Positions 42,859-50,457 of a stretch of DNA of 64,000 nt are shown here, one piece after another. The position numbers were made by a program, and so were the translations under genes. The notes under the pieces are model-generated. The model had not been told where the DNA came from. It did not search any database and worked only from the letters and a program-made list of their open reading frames with translations. This DNA is from Hymenobacter wooponensis (GTDB lineage: Bacteria; Bacteroidota; Bacteroidia; Cytophagales; Hymenobacteraceae), in the NCBI RefSeq assembly GCF_004745865.1, contig NZ_SRKZ01000006.1, positions 248,001 to 312,000 on the forward strand, given 5' to 3'. Position 1 is the stretch's first letter. Every line of letters begins with the position of its first letter.

Positions 42859-44430
42859 TTAGTGGGCAGCATTCAGATCAACTTTCTCGCCGGGTTTGGC
42901 GCGCTTAATCAGGAAGATCAGCGGAACGCACAACAGGAAGAAGGTACCAATCATCAGGAAGGTTTGCGAGTAGGTGATGAGAGCCGTCTGCTTCATGAGC
43001 ATACCCTCGAGGGCAGCGTAGGCCTGACGCTGAGCCTGCACCATGTCGGCGCCCTTCGCCATAAAGTTGGCCATCAGGCCCTGCATGCGCTGCTGGGTTT
43101 CGGGGTCGTAGAGCGAGATATTAGGCAACAGGCCTACGCGGTTCTGCATGGTAGTGCGCTCCAGGTAAGTACCCACCAAGGCTACCCCAAACGAGCCACC
43201 CAGCTGGCGGATCATACCGGTCAGACCTGCAGCTTGGCCCGCATCTTTACCGCTCAGGCCAGCCAACGACATAGTGGTAATGGGCAGGAAGAGCAGCGCC
43301 AGCCCGAAGCCGCGCAGCATCAATGGCCAGAAGAAGTCGCTCTCACCGGCCGTGGGCGAAATCTGGGTACTCATCCAGTACGAGAAGATGAAGAAGACCA
43401 GGAAGCCCACTGGCAGCATAAACTTCTGCGATACCCCCGCCTGAATTGATTTACCTACTATCGGCATCATGAAGCCCGAGAGCAAGGCACCCGGCAGCAA
43501 CAGGTAACCGGTTTGCTCAGCCGTGAAGCCCAGAATCCGCTGACAGAAGATGGGGAACACGAATACCGAGGCAAACAGCCCGAAGCCGAGGATAAAGGAT
43601 AGGAACGAGCCTACAGCTAGGTTACGGCTCCGGCCCAGTACCCGCAGGTCAACTACTGGCTGCTTGGCGGTTAGTTCCCGCCAAATAAAGCCCACCATAC
43701 CGGTAATAGTCAGGACGGTAAAGAGCACGATGCTTTGGTCCTCAAACCAGTCGTTGCTTTCACCCTGCTCCAGCACGTACTGCAACGAGCCTACCCCTAG
43801 TACCAGCAGGAAAATACCCAGCCAGTCAATTTGCCCAATAGGCCTTCGAATAGCGTTCTTGATGCGCTCGGGGTCACGGATGAACAGCGTGGTAAAGATG
43901 GAGGCCATGACGCCCACCGGCACGTTCACGTAGAAAATCCAGGGCCAGTCGTAGTTATCCACAATCCAGCCACCCAGCGTAGGGCCAATGGTTGGACCGA
44001 TAATAACGCCCATGCCGAACAGCGCCTGGCCTAGCGCCAGCTGCTGGGGTGGGAAGGTGTCAATGAGAATAGCCTGAGAGGTAGCCATAAGAGCGCCACC
44101 GCCCACGCCTTGAATAAAGCGGAAGGCTACCAGCTCCCAGATGTTGGTGCTCTGCCCGCAGGCCATGGAGGCCAGCGTGAAGAGTATCACAGAGAACAGG
44201 TAGTAATTCTTGCGGCCGAATTGCTCGGCCAGGAAGCCCGTCATCGGAATTACGATAACGTTGGCAATGGCGTATGAGGCCACTACCCAGCTCACCTCTT
44301 GCTGCGTGGCCGAGAGGTTACCCATCATCTGGGTAAGGGCCACGTTCACGATGCTGGTATCAATGAGCTCCAGCAAGCAGCACATCACCACCGTAATGAC
44401 GATGATCCACTTGGTAAATCCGGTTTCCAT
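42859..44430 (-). CDS. emrB: DHA2-family MFS multidrug exporter (EmrB-like)
   Basis: A 523-residue transporter with about 14 membrane helices. It begins METGFTKWIIVITVVMCCLLELIDTSIVNVAL, the DHA2 first helix with motif D1-like LIDTSIVNVAL. SYAIANVIVIPMTGFLAEQFGRK is motif A, VGPTIGPTLGGWIVDN is motif C (GxxxGPxxGG), and the rest matches EmrB. It forms a tripartite pump with the upstream EmrA-like adaptor and TolC-like channel, exporting hydrophobic drugs by proton antiport. The ATG is only four bases from the inverted repeat of the inserted element, which therefore occupies its ribosome-binding region. Confidence 0.93.
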   Translation of the reverse strand: METGFTKWIIVITVVMCCLLELIDTSIVNVALTQMMGNLSATQQEVSWVVASYAIANVIVIPMTGFLAEQFGRKNYYLFSVILFTLASMACGQSTNIWELVAFRFIQGVGGGALMATSQAILIDTFPPQQLALGQALFGMGVIIGPTIGPTLGGWIVDNYDWPWIFYVNVPVGVMASIFTTLFIRDPERIKNAIRRPIGQIDWLGIFLLVLGVGSLQYVLEQGESNDWFEDQSIVLFTVLTITGMVGFIWRELTAKQPVVDLRVLGRSRNLAVGSFLSFILGFGLFASVFVFPIFCQRILGFTAEQTGYLLLPGALLSGFMMPIVGKSIQAGVSQKFMLPVGFLVFFIFSYWMSTQISPTAGESDFFWPLMLRGFGLALLFLPITTMSLAGLSGKDAGQAAGLTGMIRQLGGSFGVALVGTYLERTTMQNRVGLLPNISLYDPETQQRMQGLMANFMAKGADMVQAQRQAYAALEGMLMKQTALITYSQTFLMIGTFFLLCVPLIFLIKRAKPGEKVDLNAAH

Positions 44431-44439
44431 GCGGCGAAT

Positions 44440-44466
44440 GAGTGAAGGGAGTGAATGAGTGAAGTA
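44440..44466 (+). repeat. left arm of the cassette inverted repeat
   Basis: 27 bases that match the right arm exactly on the opposite strand. It starts with GAGTGAAGGGAGTGAATGAG and lies nine bases upstream of the emrB ATG in emrB orientation. Confidence 0.85.
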
Positions 44467-44509
44467 TCTTATGACCTTCAACTCAACACCTATCCTATCT
44501 GTGTAAGTA

Positions 44510-44890
44510 ATGGACAACACGGACAAAGCCGCGTTCAACCAGCAGTTTCGCGACCGAACAAAGGCCGCCTCTCTGCGAATCATTAAGTTATTCCAGCAGC
44601 TTCCTCGGACTGGCGAGGCAGAGGTTATTGGCAGGCAAATGCTGCGTTCTGCTACGTCAGTAGCGGCTAATTATCGAGCTGCCTGTCGGGGCCGTTCATC
44701 CGCCGAGTGGTATGCTAAAGTGAGTATCTGCGTGGAGGAGGCCGACGAAACCCAACTTTGGCTTGAGCTGCTAGGTGATGCTGGTATCGTTTCCAAAGCC
44801 CGCTTGCATGAGCTAGAGAAGGAATACCTTGAGATTGTCTCTGTATTAGCTACAGCTCGCAAAGCTCACGACAAACGCAACGGTAAATGA
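44510..44890 (+). CDS. four-helix-bundle protein (S23/IVS family)
   Basis: A 126-residue all-alpha protein. It shows the family pattern RTKAASLRIIKLFQQLPRTG, EVIGRQMLRSATSVAANYRA, ACRGRSSAEWYAKVSICVEE and ADETQLWLELLGDAGIVSK, then LEKEYLEIVSVLATARK. The family includes proteins coded in 23S rRNA intervening sequences and is fold-related to the Avd accessory protein of diversity-generating retroelements. The central basic face suggests nucleic-acid binding. It is coded on the strand opposite to the efflux operon, between emrA and emrB, and flanked by long inverted repeats. No reverse transcriptase or variable repeat is nearby, so it is not a DGR here. Confidence 0.88.
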   Translation: MDNTDKAAFNQQFRDRTKAASLRIIKLFQQLPRTGEAEVIGRQMLRSATSVAANYRAACRGRSSAEWYAKVSICVEEADETQLWLELLGDAGIVSKARLHELEKEYLEIVSVLATARKAHDKRNGK

Positions 44891-44918
44891 GTGAGTGAAT
44901 GAGTAGTGCTCGTTAAGC

Positions 44919-44945
44919 TACTTCACTCATTCACTCCCTTCACTC
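44919..44945 (-). repeat. right arm of the cassette inverted repeat
   Basis: Exact reverse complement of the left arm; its first 19 bases recur at 46616-46634 in the tolC-usp spacer. It ends five bases before the emrA stop codon. Confidence 0.85.
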
Positions 44946-44950
44946 AGTCG

Positions 44951-46057
44951 CTACTTAGTAGCTACTGTAGCGGTTACGCTCATGCCAGCACGCAGAGGGT
45001 GCTCGGGGTCAACTTTGTCGAGGACGATTTTTACGGGTACGCGCTGGGTTACTTTCACGAAGTTACCGGAAGCGTTATCGGGGGGCAGCAGGGCGAAACG
45101 AGCACCCGTAGCAGCCGACAGCGACTCGATTTTGCCCGTGAATTCTTCGTGGGGGTAAGCATCTACTTCCACGCTCACGGGCTGGCCTACGCGCATGTTT
45201 TCCAGCTGGGTTTCCTTGAAGTTAGCAATAACCCAGGTGCGGCTGCTGGCCACAATGCCAAACAGTTGCTGACCGGGGCCTACTACCTGGCCAGGCTGCA
45301 CGCCTTTCTTGCTTACCGTACCATCGGCGGGAGCCTTGATGGTGGTGTAGCTGAGCTGAAGCTGGGCATTATCGAGGTCGGCTTGGCGCTGCTTTACCAC
45401 GGCTTCAGCCACGGCTACTTGCTGCTGGGCAGCAGTTACCTGCTGGCGAGCTACCGATACCTGCTCCTGAGCCGTAGCCCGCTGAGCCGTAGTTGAGCGC
45501 AAGTTAGCCTGCACGGCATCGTAGTCGCTTTGCGGGATGATGTCCTCTTTGCGCAGGAACTCGCTCCGCTTCAGGTCTTTCTGCAGACGAGCACGGTTAG
45601 CATCGCTCACGCCGATAGTGGCCTGGGCGGTACGCACGTTAGCCGAAGCCGTACCTACAGCGGCGCGGGCGGCAATAACGTTAGCCTGGGCGGCAGCCAA
45701 AGCAGCCTGGGCAGCATTTACGCGCTGCTGGTAATCGGAGGGGTCTAGTACAACTAGGACGTCGCCCTTTTTCACCGGCATGTTATCGTCTACTTTCACT
45801 TCCAGTACGGGACCACCTACGCGAGGCAGCACGGGGTACACGTCGCCTTCTACTTGGGCGTCGTCGGTTTCCTCGTGAGTTTGTCCGAACTGGTAGCGCT
45901 GGTAGCCGAAGTAGCCGCCAATCAGCAGCACCAGGGCCAAGACAATTAGTATAATGGGGCGCTTGGAACGGCCTGCGGGTTGCTCGTCCACTACTGGCTC
46001 ATAAGCCGCGGATTGAGTAGGCGCTACGGCCGAATCGTGTTGAACGGGGGTTGCCAT
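44951..46057 (-). CDS. emrA: HlyD/EmrA-type membrane fusion protein
   Basis: A 368-residue periplasmic adaptor. Start at MATPVQHDSAVAPTQSAAYE; the frame is open further upstream but the extra part has no family likeness. A single membrane anchor (PIILIVLALVLLIGGYFGYQ) is followed by a biotinyl-lipoyl half motif (VLEVKVDDNMPVKKGDVLVV), a long coiled coil rich in Ala/Gln (about 120-230) that contacts the outer-membrane channel, a second lipoyl half (IKAPADGTVSKKGVQPGQVV) and the beta-barrel (VIANFKETQLENMRVGQPVS). It bridges EmrB and the TolC-like channel. The usp gene upstream ends 73 bases before its start. Confidence 0.92.
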   Translation of the reverse strand: MATPVQHDSAVAPTQSAAYEPVVDEQPAGRSKRPIILIVLALVLLIGGYFGYQRYQFGQTHEETDDAQVEGDVYPVLPRVGGPVLEVKVDDNMPVKKGDVLVVLDPSDYQQRVNAAQAALAAAQANVIAARAAVGTASANVRTAQATIGVSDANRARLQKDLKRSEFLRKEDIIPQSDYDAVQANLRSTTAQRATAQEQVSVARQQVTAAQQQVAVAEAVVKQRQADLDNAQLQLSYTTIKAPADGTVSKKGVQPGQVVGPGQQLFGIVASSRTWVIANFKETQLENMRVGQPVSVEVDAYPHEEFTGKIESLSAATGARFALLPPDNASGNFVKVTQRVPVKIVLDKVDPEHPLRAGMSVTATVATK

Positions 46058-46130
46058 ATGGGTACTTGGTTGTTCGTTGTCGGTTGTTGAGGAGAGGCTG
46101 GCCGAGTGGCCTAGGCCAGCCAACAAATAC

Positions 46131-46556
46131 TTACGCCGATTGGCGGTATGCTTTGGGACAGCCGGGCTTTACCAGCAGCGTCACGCACGAAGCGGTACGT
46201 ACTACGGTTTCGGCGGTGCTGCCCATTAAAAAGCGCGTGAGGCCCGTTTGGCCGTGCGCTCCAATAACAATGATATCGGCCGGATGGCGGCGTGCTTCTT
46301 CTACGATTTCCTGCGCCGCATCGCCGTACACAATTGCCGTAGTGACCTGAGCACCTGTAGCTAAAGCTGCTTCACGGTGCTGGGCCAGCCTCTGGGCAAT
46401 TTCCATGTCATTCAGGGGTGCCGTAGGAGCCGCTGGTCCGGGCTCCAGTACGTGCAGCAGCCGCAACTCAGCCCCCGTACCCGCCGCTAAGGCCGCTGAG
46501 TAGGTTACCAGCGCCTCCGTTGCGGCAGAAAAATCAATCGGACACAGGATGGTCAT
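46131..46556 (-). CDS. universal stress protein (UspA family)
   Basis: A 141-residue single Usp domain. MTILCPIDFSAATEALVTYS is the first strand with the conserved Asp, and IIVIGAHGQTGLTRFLMGST carries the ATP-binding pattern G-2x-G-9x-G-S/T, so nucleotide binding is likely. AETVVRTASCVTLLVKPG ends the domain. Its place between the tolC-like and emrA genes, on the same strand, suggests it is expressed with the pump, perhaps as a stress sensor or modulator; this is inference. Confidence 0.88.
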   Translation of the reverse strand: MTILCPIDFSAATEALVTYSAALAAGTGAELRLLHVLEPGPAAPTAPLNDMEIAQRLAQHREAALATGAQVTTAIVYGDAAQEIVEEARRHPADIIVIGAHGQTGLTRFLMGSTAETVVRTASCVTLLVKPGCPKAYRQSA

Positions 46557-46560
46557 ATTG

Positions 46561-46647
46561 TGAGTGAATGAATGGGTGAATGAGTGACTTGCCGGAATGG
46601 GTGAGCCCAGATGGGTACTTCACTCATTCACTCCATCACTCACTCAC
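46561..46647. repeat. empty inverted repeat in the tolC-usp spacer
   Basis: Arms of about 27 bp (46561-46587 and 46620-46646, 23 of 27 pairing) around a 30-base loop. The right arm shares 19 consecutive bases with the cassette right arm between emrA and emrB. It fills the whole spacer between the tolC stop and the usp start and looks like the same element without a gene. Confidence 0.7.
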
Positions 46648-46649
46648 AG

Positions 46650-47975
46650 CTACCAAATCTGCTCGCCGGTAGCGCGCTTGAGTTGGTACTGGCCTAGAGT
46701 GTAATTGTAAATGGCCTGCAAACGGGCTAAGCGAGCCTGAGCCAACGAAGTCTCCGCGTCTAGCACGTCGAGGTTGCTGCCTACGCCGTAGCGGTAGCGA
46801 GCCTGCGCCCGGGTGAGAGCGTCGGTGGCTTGGTTAATTTGCTGCAGCGAGTTATCGTAGCGAGCTGTGCTCGACTGGATGTTGTTGGCAGCCTGGCGTA
46901 CATCGGAACGAACCTGCTCCTGGGTGTCCAGGATGCGGGCTTGCGCGCCCCGAATATTCGCTGCCGCTTCTACCCGCTGGTTCTTGTTGCGGTTACCATC
47001 ATAGATCGGTACCGAAAGCTGCACCACGCCCACCGAGTTCGGACGAATCCGGTCGAGGTTAGGCAGGTAGCCGTTCTTGGCACCTAGCTGGCCCCCAATC
47101 CCTAGCAGTGGCATATTGCTGCGCTCAATCAGCTTCAGGTTTAGGTTGGCCGTTTGCTCTGCATCACGAGCCAGCTTTATTTCTGGGCGGTTGGCCTCTG
47201 CACTGGTCAGGGCAGCATTTACATCAATAGCCTGGGGCTGGTAAGTGAAAGCGCCACGTACGGGCACGTTCACATACTCAGGGCGGTGCAGCAGGCGAGC
47301 TAGCTGAGCTTGCTGGTTGTTGAGCTGGTTCTGCAGATCAATTTTGGCATTCTGCGCCTGAGTGATGCGTACCTGCGTGGTGGTTACGTCGAAGCGGGTG
47401 CTAACGCCCCCTTCCACGCGCTTTTCCATCTCGCGCTGGTGCTGCTGCAGGGAAGCAATCTGGGCATCCTGCACCTTTATGCTCTCGCGCACAAACAGAA
47501 TATTGTAGTACACCTGCACGGCCGAGTAGGCCAGGTCGCGGCGCGTTACATTGATCTGGTCAGCGGCAGTTAGGCGGCGGCTTTCGGCCAGGTTGTAGGT
47601 AGCATCCTTCTTACCGAAGTCTACTAGGCCATACTGCAGCGTGATGTGGGCGTCATAGTTATTGTTGGGTGCCAACTGGAAAGCAGGAGCATCGGGGCTG
47701 AGCTGCACCTTCACCACAGGATCTACGCGGGTGTAGGTAGCAGTACCGGTGATTTGCGGCAAGAAGCCACCACGTGCCTGCGTAACGCGGCTGGTAGCTG
47801 CGTTTACTTCTTCCTCCAGCGAGGTAATAGCTGGGTTGGCATCCAAAACTGAACGAACAGTGCCGTCCAGCGTTAGGGAATCTGAAATGATAGGCCCTTG
47901 CTGTGCATGGGCCGCGCCGGCAGTCAGGAGCCCTAAGGCTACCAGGGGGACGGCTAATGTTGGTCGGGAAAGCAT
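46650..47975 (-). CDS. TolC-family outer-membrane channel protein
   Basis: A 441-residue outer-membrane efflux protein. MLSRPTLAVPLVALGLLTAG with AHAQ is a signal peptide. Two OEP repeats follow with the typical long helices: DSLTLDGTVRSVLDANPAIT, SRVTQARGGFLPQITGTATY, YGLVDFGKKDATYNLAESRR and the second repeat ANRPEIKLARDAEQTANLNL, VVQLSVPIYDGNRNKNQRVE, ARYRYGVGSNLDVLDAETSL. It forms the exit duct of the tripartite pump with the adaptor and DHA2 exporter downstream. It is the first gene of the operon; the divergent spacer upstream holds candidate regulatory dyads. Confidence 0.92.
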   Translation of the reverse strand: MLSRPTLAVPLVALGLLTAGAAHAQQGPIISDSLTLDGTVRSVLDANPAITSLEEEVNAATSRVTQARGGFLPQITGTATYTRVDPVVKVQLSPDAPAFQLAPNNNYDAHITLQYGLVDFGKKDATYNLAESRRLTAADQINVTRRDLAYSAVQVYYNILFVRESIKVQDAQIASLQQHQREMEKRVEGGVSTRFDVTTTQVRITQAQNAKIDLQNQLNNQQAQLARLLHRPEYVNVPVRGAFTYQPQAIDVNAALTSAEANRPEIKLARDAEQTANLNLKLIERSNMPLLGIGGQLGAKNGYLPNLDRIRPNSVGVVQLSVPIYDGNRNKNQRVEAAANIRGAQARILDTQEQVRSDVRQAANNIQSSTARYDNSLQQINQATDALTRAQARYRYGVGSNLDVLDAETSLAQARLARLQAIYNYTLGQYQLKRATGEQIW

Positions 47976-48087
47976 ACGGATGTACGACTTGGTAGTACTG
48001 CCTTATTACCCAATCATGTGCCAACCCATTAAAATCATTTTAATGTCTAATCAAATCGGCCTTTACAGCCTCTATTGGCGTAAAAAC

Positions 48088-48102
48088 ATTGTATAATACA
48101 AT
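48088..48102. promoter_or_regulatory. 15-bp palindrome upstream of the tolC operon
   Basis: ATTGTATAATACAAT is a perfect palindrome around one central base. It lies in the AT-rich spacer between the divergent efflux operon and the AAA+ activator and could bind a dimeric regulator or overlap a promoter. Confidence 0.4.
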
Positions 48103-48131
48103 ATTTATACTATATCCGGCCTAGCTATTAT

Positions 48132-48183
48132 TTCCTGATATTTAAGGAATACCTCAAAATTATTCCTGATATTTAAGGAATAC
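48132..48183. promoter_or_regulatory. two tandem palindromic sites, 31 bp apart
   Basis: The 21-base word starting TTCCTGATATTTAAGGAA occurs exactly twice (48132-48152 and 48163-48183). Each copy is an interrupted palindrome (TTCCT...AGGAA). The 31-bp period is close to three helical turns, so two dimers would sit on the same face of the DNA. This is typical of an activator or repressor site pair, probably for the regulator coded next to it. Confidence 0.6.
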
Positions 48184-48335
48184 TTAGCTGTGTCCGCTCG
48201 TAACTCAGCTGTTCTTTTTCGGAGATAAAAGCTTTCATTTTAGGCTCCGAAGACTTATGCCTAGCGTATACCTCTTTCGCCAAGTGCGTAGCGGACAGCA
48301 GTTAATGAGTTCACGCCCAACCCTTTGTTCTTGTC

Positions 48336-50438
48336 ATGCCTGATCAAGACGATTCTCTGCTCTTATACCTCAACGACGCTATTGCTACCACTCGTAATAA
48401 GGAGGACTTATTCAGGAGTGTAACCGAGAAGCTGCGGCTGATTTTCCCGTTTGACGCCATCACCATCCTGTCGCTGGATACAGAACACCAGTACCGGCGG
48501 GTATTTCTGCGCGATTACCTGGGGGATGTTATCATCCCCGACATGTCGAACCAGAAGTACCATCGGGCTCCTATTGAAAACACACCCATCGAAGGCTTCG
48601 TCCAGCAGCCCCATCTACAGCATTACAACCTGGAGCAACTGCTGCAGGAGTACGGCACTTTTCAGCCATTTCAGGCTCTGTTGACCCAAGGTATGCGCTA
48701 TCTTACGGTAGTGCCACTTCGCACAGGCGGCCACCTCATTGGACTTTTATCTCTAGTGGCTCGTCGCCGGCCAGACCTATCCGAGCAGGATGCTAATTTG
48801 CTGGAGAAAATAGGCAGCCTAGTGGCCGTGGCCGTTACCAATGCACTGGCCTTCGAGGATATTGCCCGCCGTGAGCAGGAAAAGACGATGCAGCTAGCCC
48901 TCAACAATGCCCTGCTCAGCATTAAAGAGCGTGGAGAGTTGTTTCGAACTATTGCCACGGAAATCAACCACGTAGTATCATACGATTATTTCGGGGTGCG
49001 CATCCGCCAGCCCGACTCGCCGGTGCGGGCACTGGCAGAATTCAATAAGCAGCCGGATGGCTCTTTTCAGGCCCTTGATGAGAACCGCTATGATGACCTT
49101 CCACAGTCAGAAACCAGCAAACAGGCCATGGTGGAGCTATTCTCAGCGCCGGTAGTATACGTTGGGGCCGACTTTGAAGCCCTGGCCCGCCGCTACGACC
49201 TGCTGCGCTACATTCGGGAGGAACGTGGTACGCGGTCCATCCTCTGCGCCCCCCTAGACTCCGGCGACGAATCTTCGGCAGTGGTTATTCTGGCCAGCTA
49301 CCAACCTTTCGCCTTCTCAGAAGAAACCCTGGAGTTGATTCTGACGCTCGTGCCGCAAATTCGGCTGGCCATTCAGAACGTGTTGGCCTTCGAGCAGATT
49401 GATCTGTTACGCACCCAACTGGAGCGGGAGCGCACTTACCTCATCGACGAGATCAACACCAGCGCCGCCGCCCGCCTCGATGACTTTGTGGGCGGCAGCG
49501 CTGTAATGCAGCAGGTATATACTCGCCTAGCCCAGGTAGCACCCACCGATACTACCGTGCTAATTGAGGGCGAAACTGGCACTGGCAAGGAGTTGGTAGC
49601 CAGAGCCCTGCATAACCTGTCGCCGAGGGCCGAGCGGGCCTTGATTAAACTAAACTGCGCCGCGCTACCAGCTCAGCTCATTGAGAGCGAGCTATTTGGC
49701 CACGAGAAGGGCGCTTTCACGGGGGCCCACGACCGGCGCATCGGCAAGTTTGAGTTGGCCGATGGGGGTACGATTTTTCTAGATGAGGTAGGCGAACTGC
49801 CCCTTGATTTGCAGGCCAAGCTGTTGCGGGTGCTGCAGGAGAAGGAGTTTGAGCGCATTGGCGGGCGGCGAGTTATTTCCGCTAACGTGCGGGTAATTGC
49901 GGCCACCAACCGCGTGCTGGAAGAGGAGGTGGCGGCAGGCCGCTTCCGCGCTGACCTCTACTACCGCCTCAATGTATTCCCGATTCGGTTGCCAGCCTTG
50001 CGCGAGCGGCCCGAGGATATTGAGCCGCTAATGCGCCACTTTTTAGAGCGCTTCACCAAGCAGATGGGTAAGCCCGTACGTGGCCTACGCGAGCGTGACC
50101 TGCGCGCCATGCAGCAGTACAGCTGGCCAGGCAACGTGCGCGAGCTAGAGCACGTGCTAGAGCAAGCCGTCATTGTTAGCCAAGGGCCTTTCCTGGAATT
50201 CGCGGGTTTTTCGGCGGTGGCCCAGGCCGCTCAGGCCCCCTCGGCCACCCCAGAAACGGGTGGACCTATCAAAACCTTGAAAGACCAAGAACGCGACCAT
50301 ATTCTGGCAGCGCTGCGCCGCACTGGCGGCCGGGTAAGCGGCCCTACCGGCGCCGCCGTGCTGCTTGATATCAACCCCAAAACCCTAGAAGCACGCATGA
50401 AGAAGCTGGGCATTCAGCGCACCATCACGGCGGGGTAG
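48336..50438 (+). CDS. GAF-AAA+ sigma-54-dependent transcriptional activator
   Basis: A 700-residue regulator of the FhlA type. Two GAF-like domains (about 15-185 and 195-360) form the sensor part. The AAA+ domain (about 390-610) starts FVGGSAVMQQVYTRLAQVAP and has Walker A IEGETGTGKELVARALHNLS, the sigma-54 contact loop GAFTGA at 459-464, Walker B GGTIFLDEVGELPLDLQAKL and arginine-finger ADLYYRLNVFPIRLPALRER. A C-terminal Fis-type helix-turn-helix (DHILAALRRTGGRVSG, then LDINPKTLEARMKKLGI) binds DNA. It opens promoters of sigma-54 RNA polymerase. It is divergent from the efflux operon with a spacer holding tandem palindromes, so the operon or its own gene is a likely target. Confidence 0.9.
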   Translation: MPDQDDSLLLYLNDAIATTRNKEDLFRSVTEKLRLIFPFDAITILSLDTEHQYRRVFLRDYLGDVIIPDMSNQKYHRAPIENTPIEGFVQQPHLQHYNLEQLLQEYGTFQPFQALLTQGMRYLTVVPLRTGGHLIGLLSLVARRRPDLSEQDANLLEKIGSLVAVAVTNALAFEDIARREQEKTMQLALNNALLSIKERGELFRTIATEINHVVSYDYFGVRIRQPDSPVRALAEFNKQPDGSFQALDENRYDDLPQSETSKQAMVELFSAPVVYVGADFEALARRYDLLRYIREERGTRSILCAPLDSGDESSAVVILASYQPFAFSEETLELILTLVPQIRLAIQNVLAFEQIDLLRTQLERERTYLIDEINTSAAARLDDFVGGSAVMQQVYTRLAQVAPTDTTVLIEGETGTGKELVARALHNLSPRAERALIKLNCAALPAQLIESELFGHEKGAFTGAHDRRIGKFELADGGTIFLDEVGELPLDLQAKLLRVLQEKEFERIGGRRVISANVRVIAATNRVLEEEVAAGRFRADLYYRLNVFPIRLPALRERPEDIEPLMRHFLERFTKQMGKPVRGLRERDLRAMQQYSWPGNVRELEHVLEQAVIVSQGPFLEFAGFSAVAQAAQAPSATPETGGPIKTLKDQERDHILAALRRTGGRVSGPTGAAVLLDINPKTLEARMKKLGIQRTITAG

Positions 50439-50457
50439 ATAGCTTACGCCACTACGC

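Larger units (their letters stand above)
44435..44950. mobile_element. inverted-repeat-bounded cassette with a four-helix-bundle gene
   Basis: The spacer between emrA and emrB is bounded by a 27-bp perfect inverted repeat (44440-44466 and 44919-44945) built of GAGTGAATGAGTGAAGT-like units, extending to about 37 bp with two mismatches (44435-44471 and 44914-44950). Between the arms is one gene, oriented against the operon. The right arm is itself part of a hairpin with 44892-44903. The layout (stem, ORF for a four-helix-bundle protein, stem) recalls intervening sequences in 23S rRNA genes. Mobility is inferred; no target duplication was demonstrated. Confidence 0.55.

Noticed and set aside
44510..44890. 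Four-helix-bundle gene considered as Avd of a diversity-generating retroelement
   Set aside because: No reverse transcriptase, template repeat or variable repeat is present in the window.
44435..46647. GAGTGAATGAGTGA words considered as a simple microsatellite
   Set aside because: The units build long perfect stems at gene boundaries with exact matches over 19-27 bases, more than a plain 4-base expansion explains.
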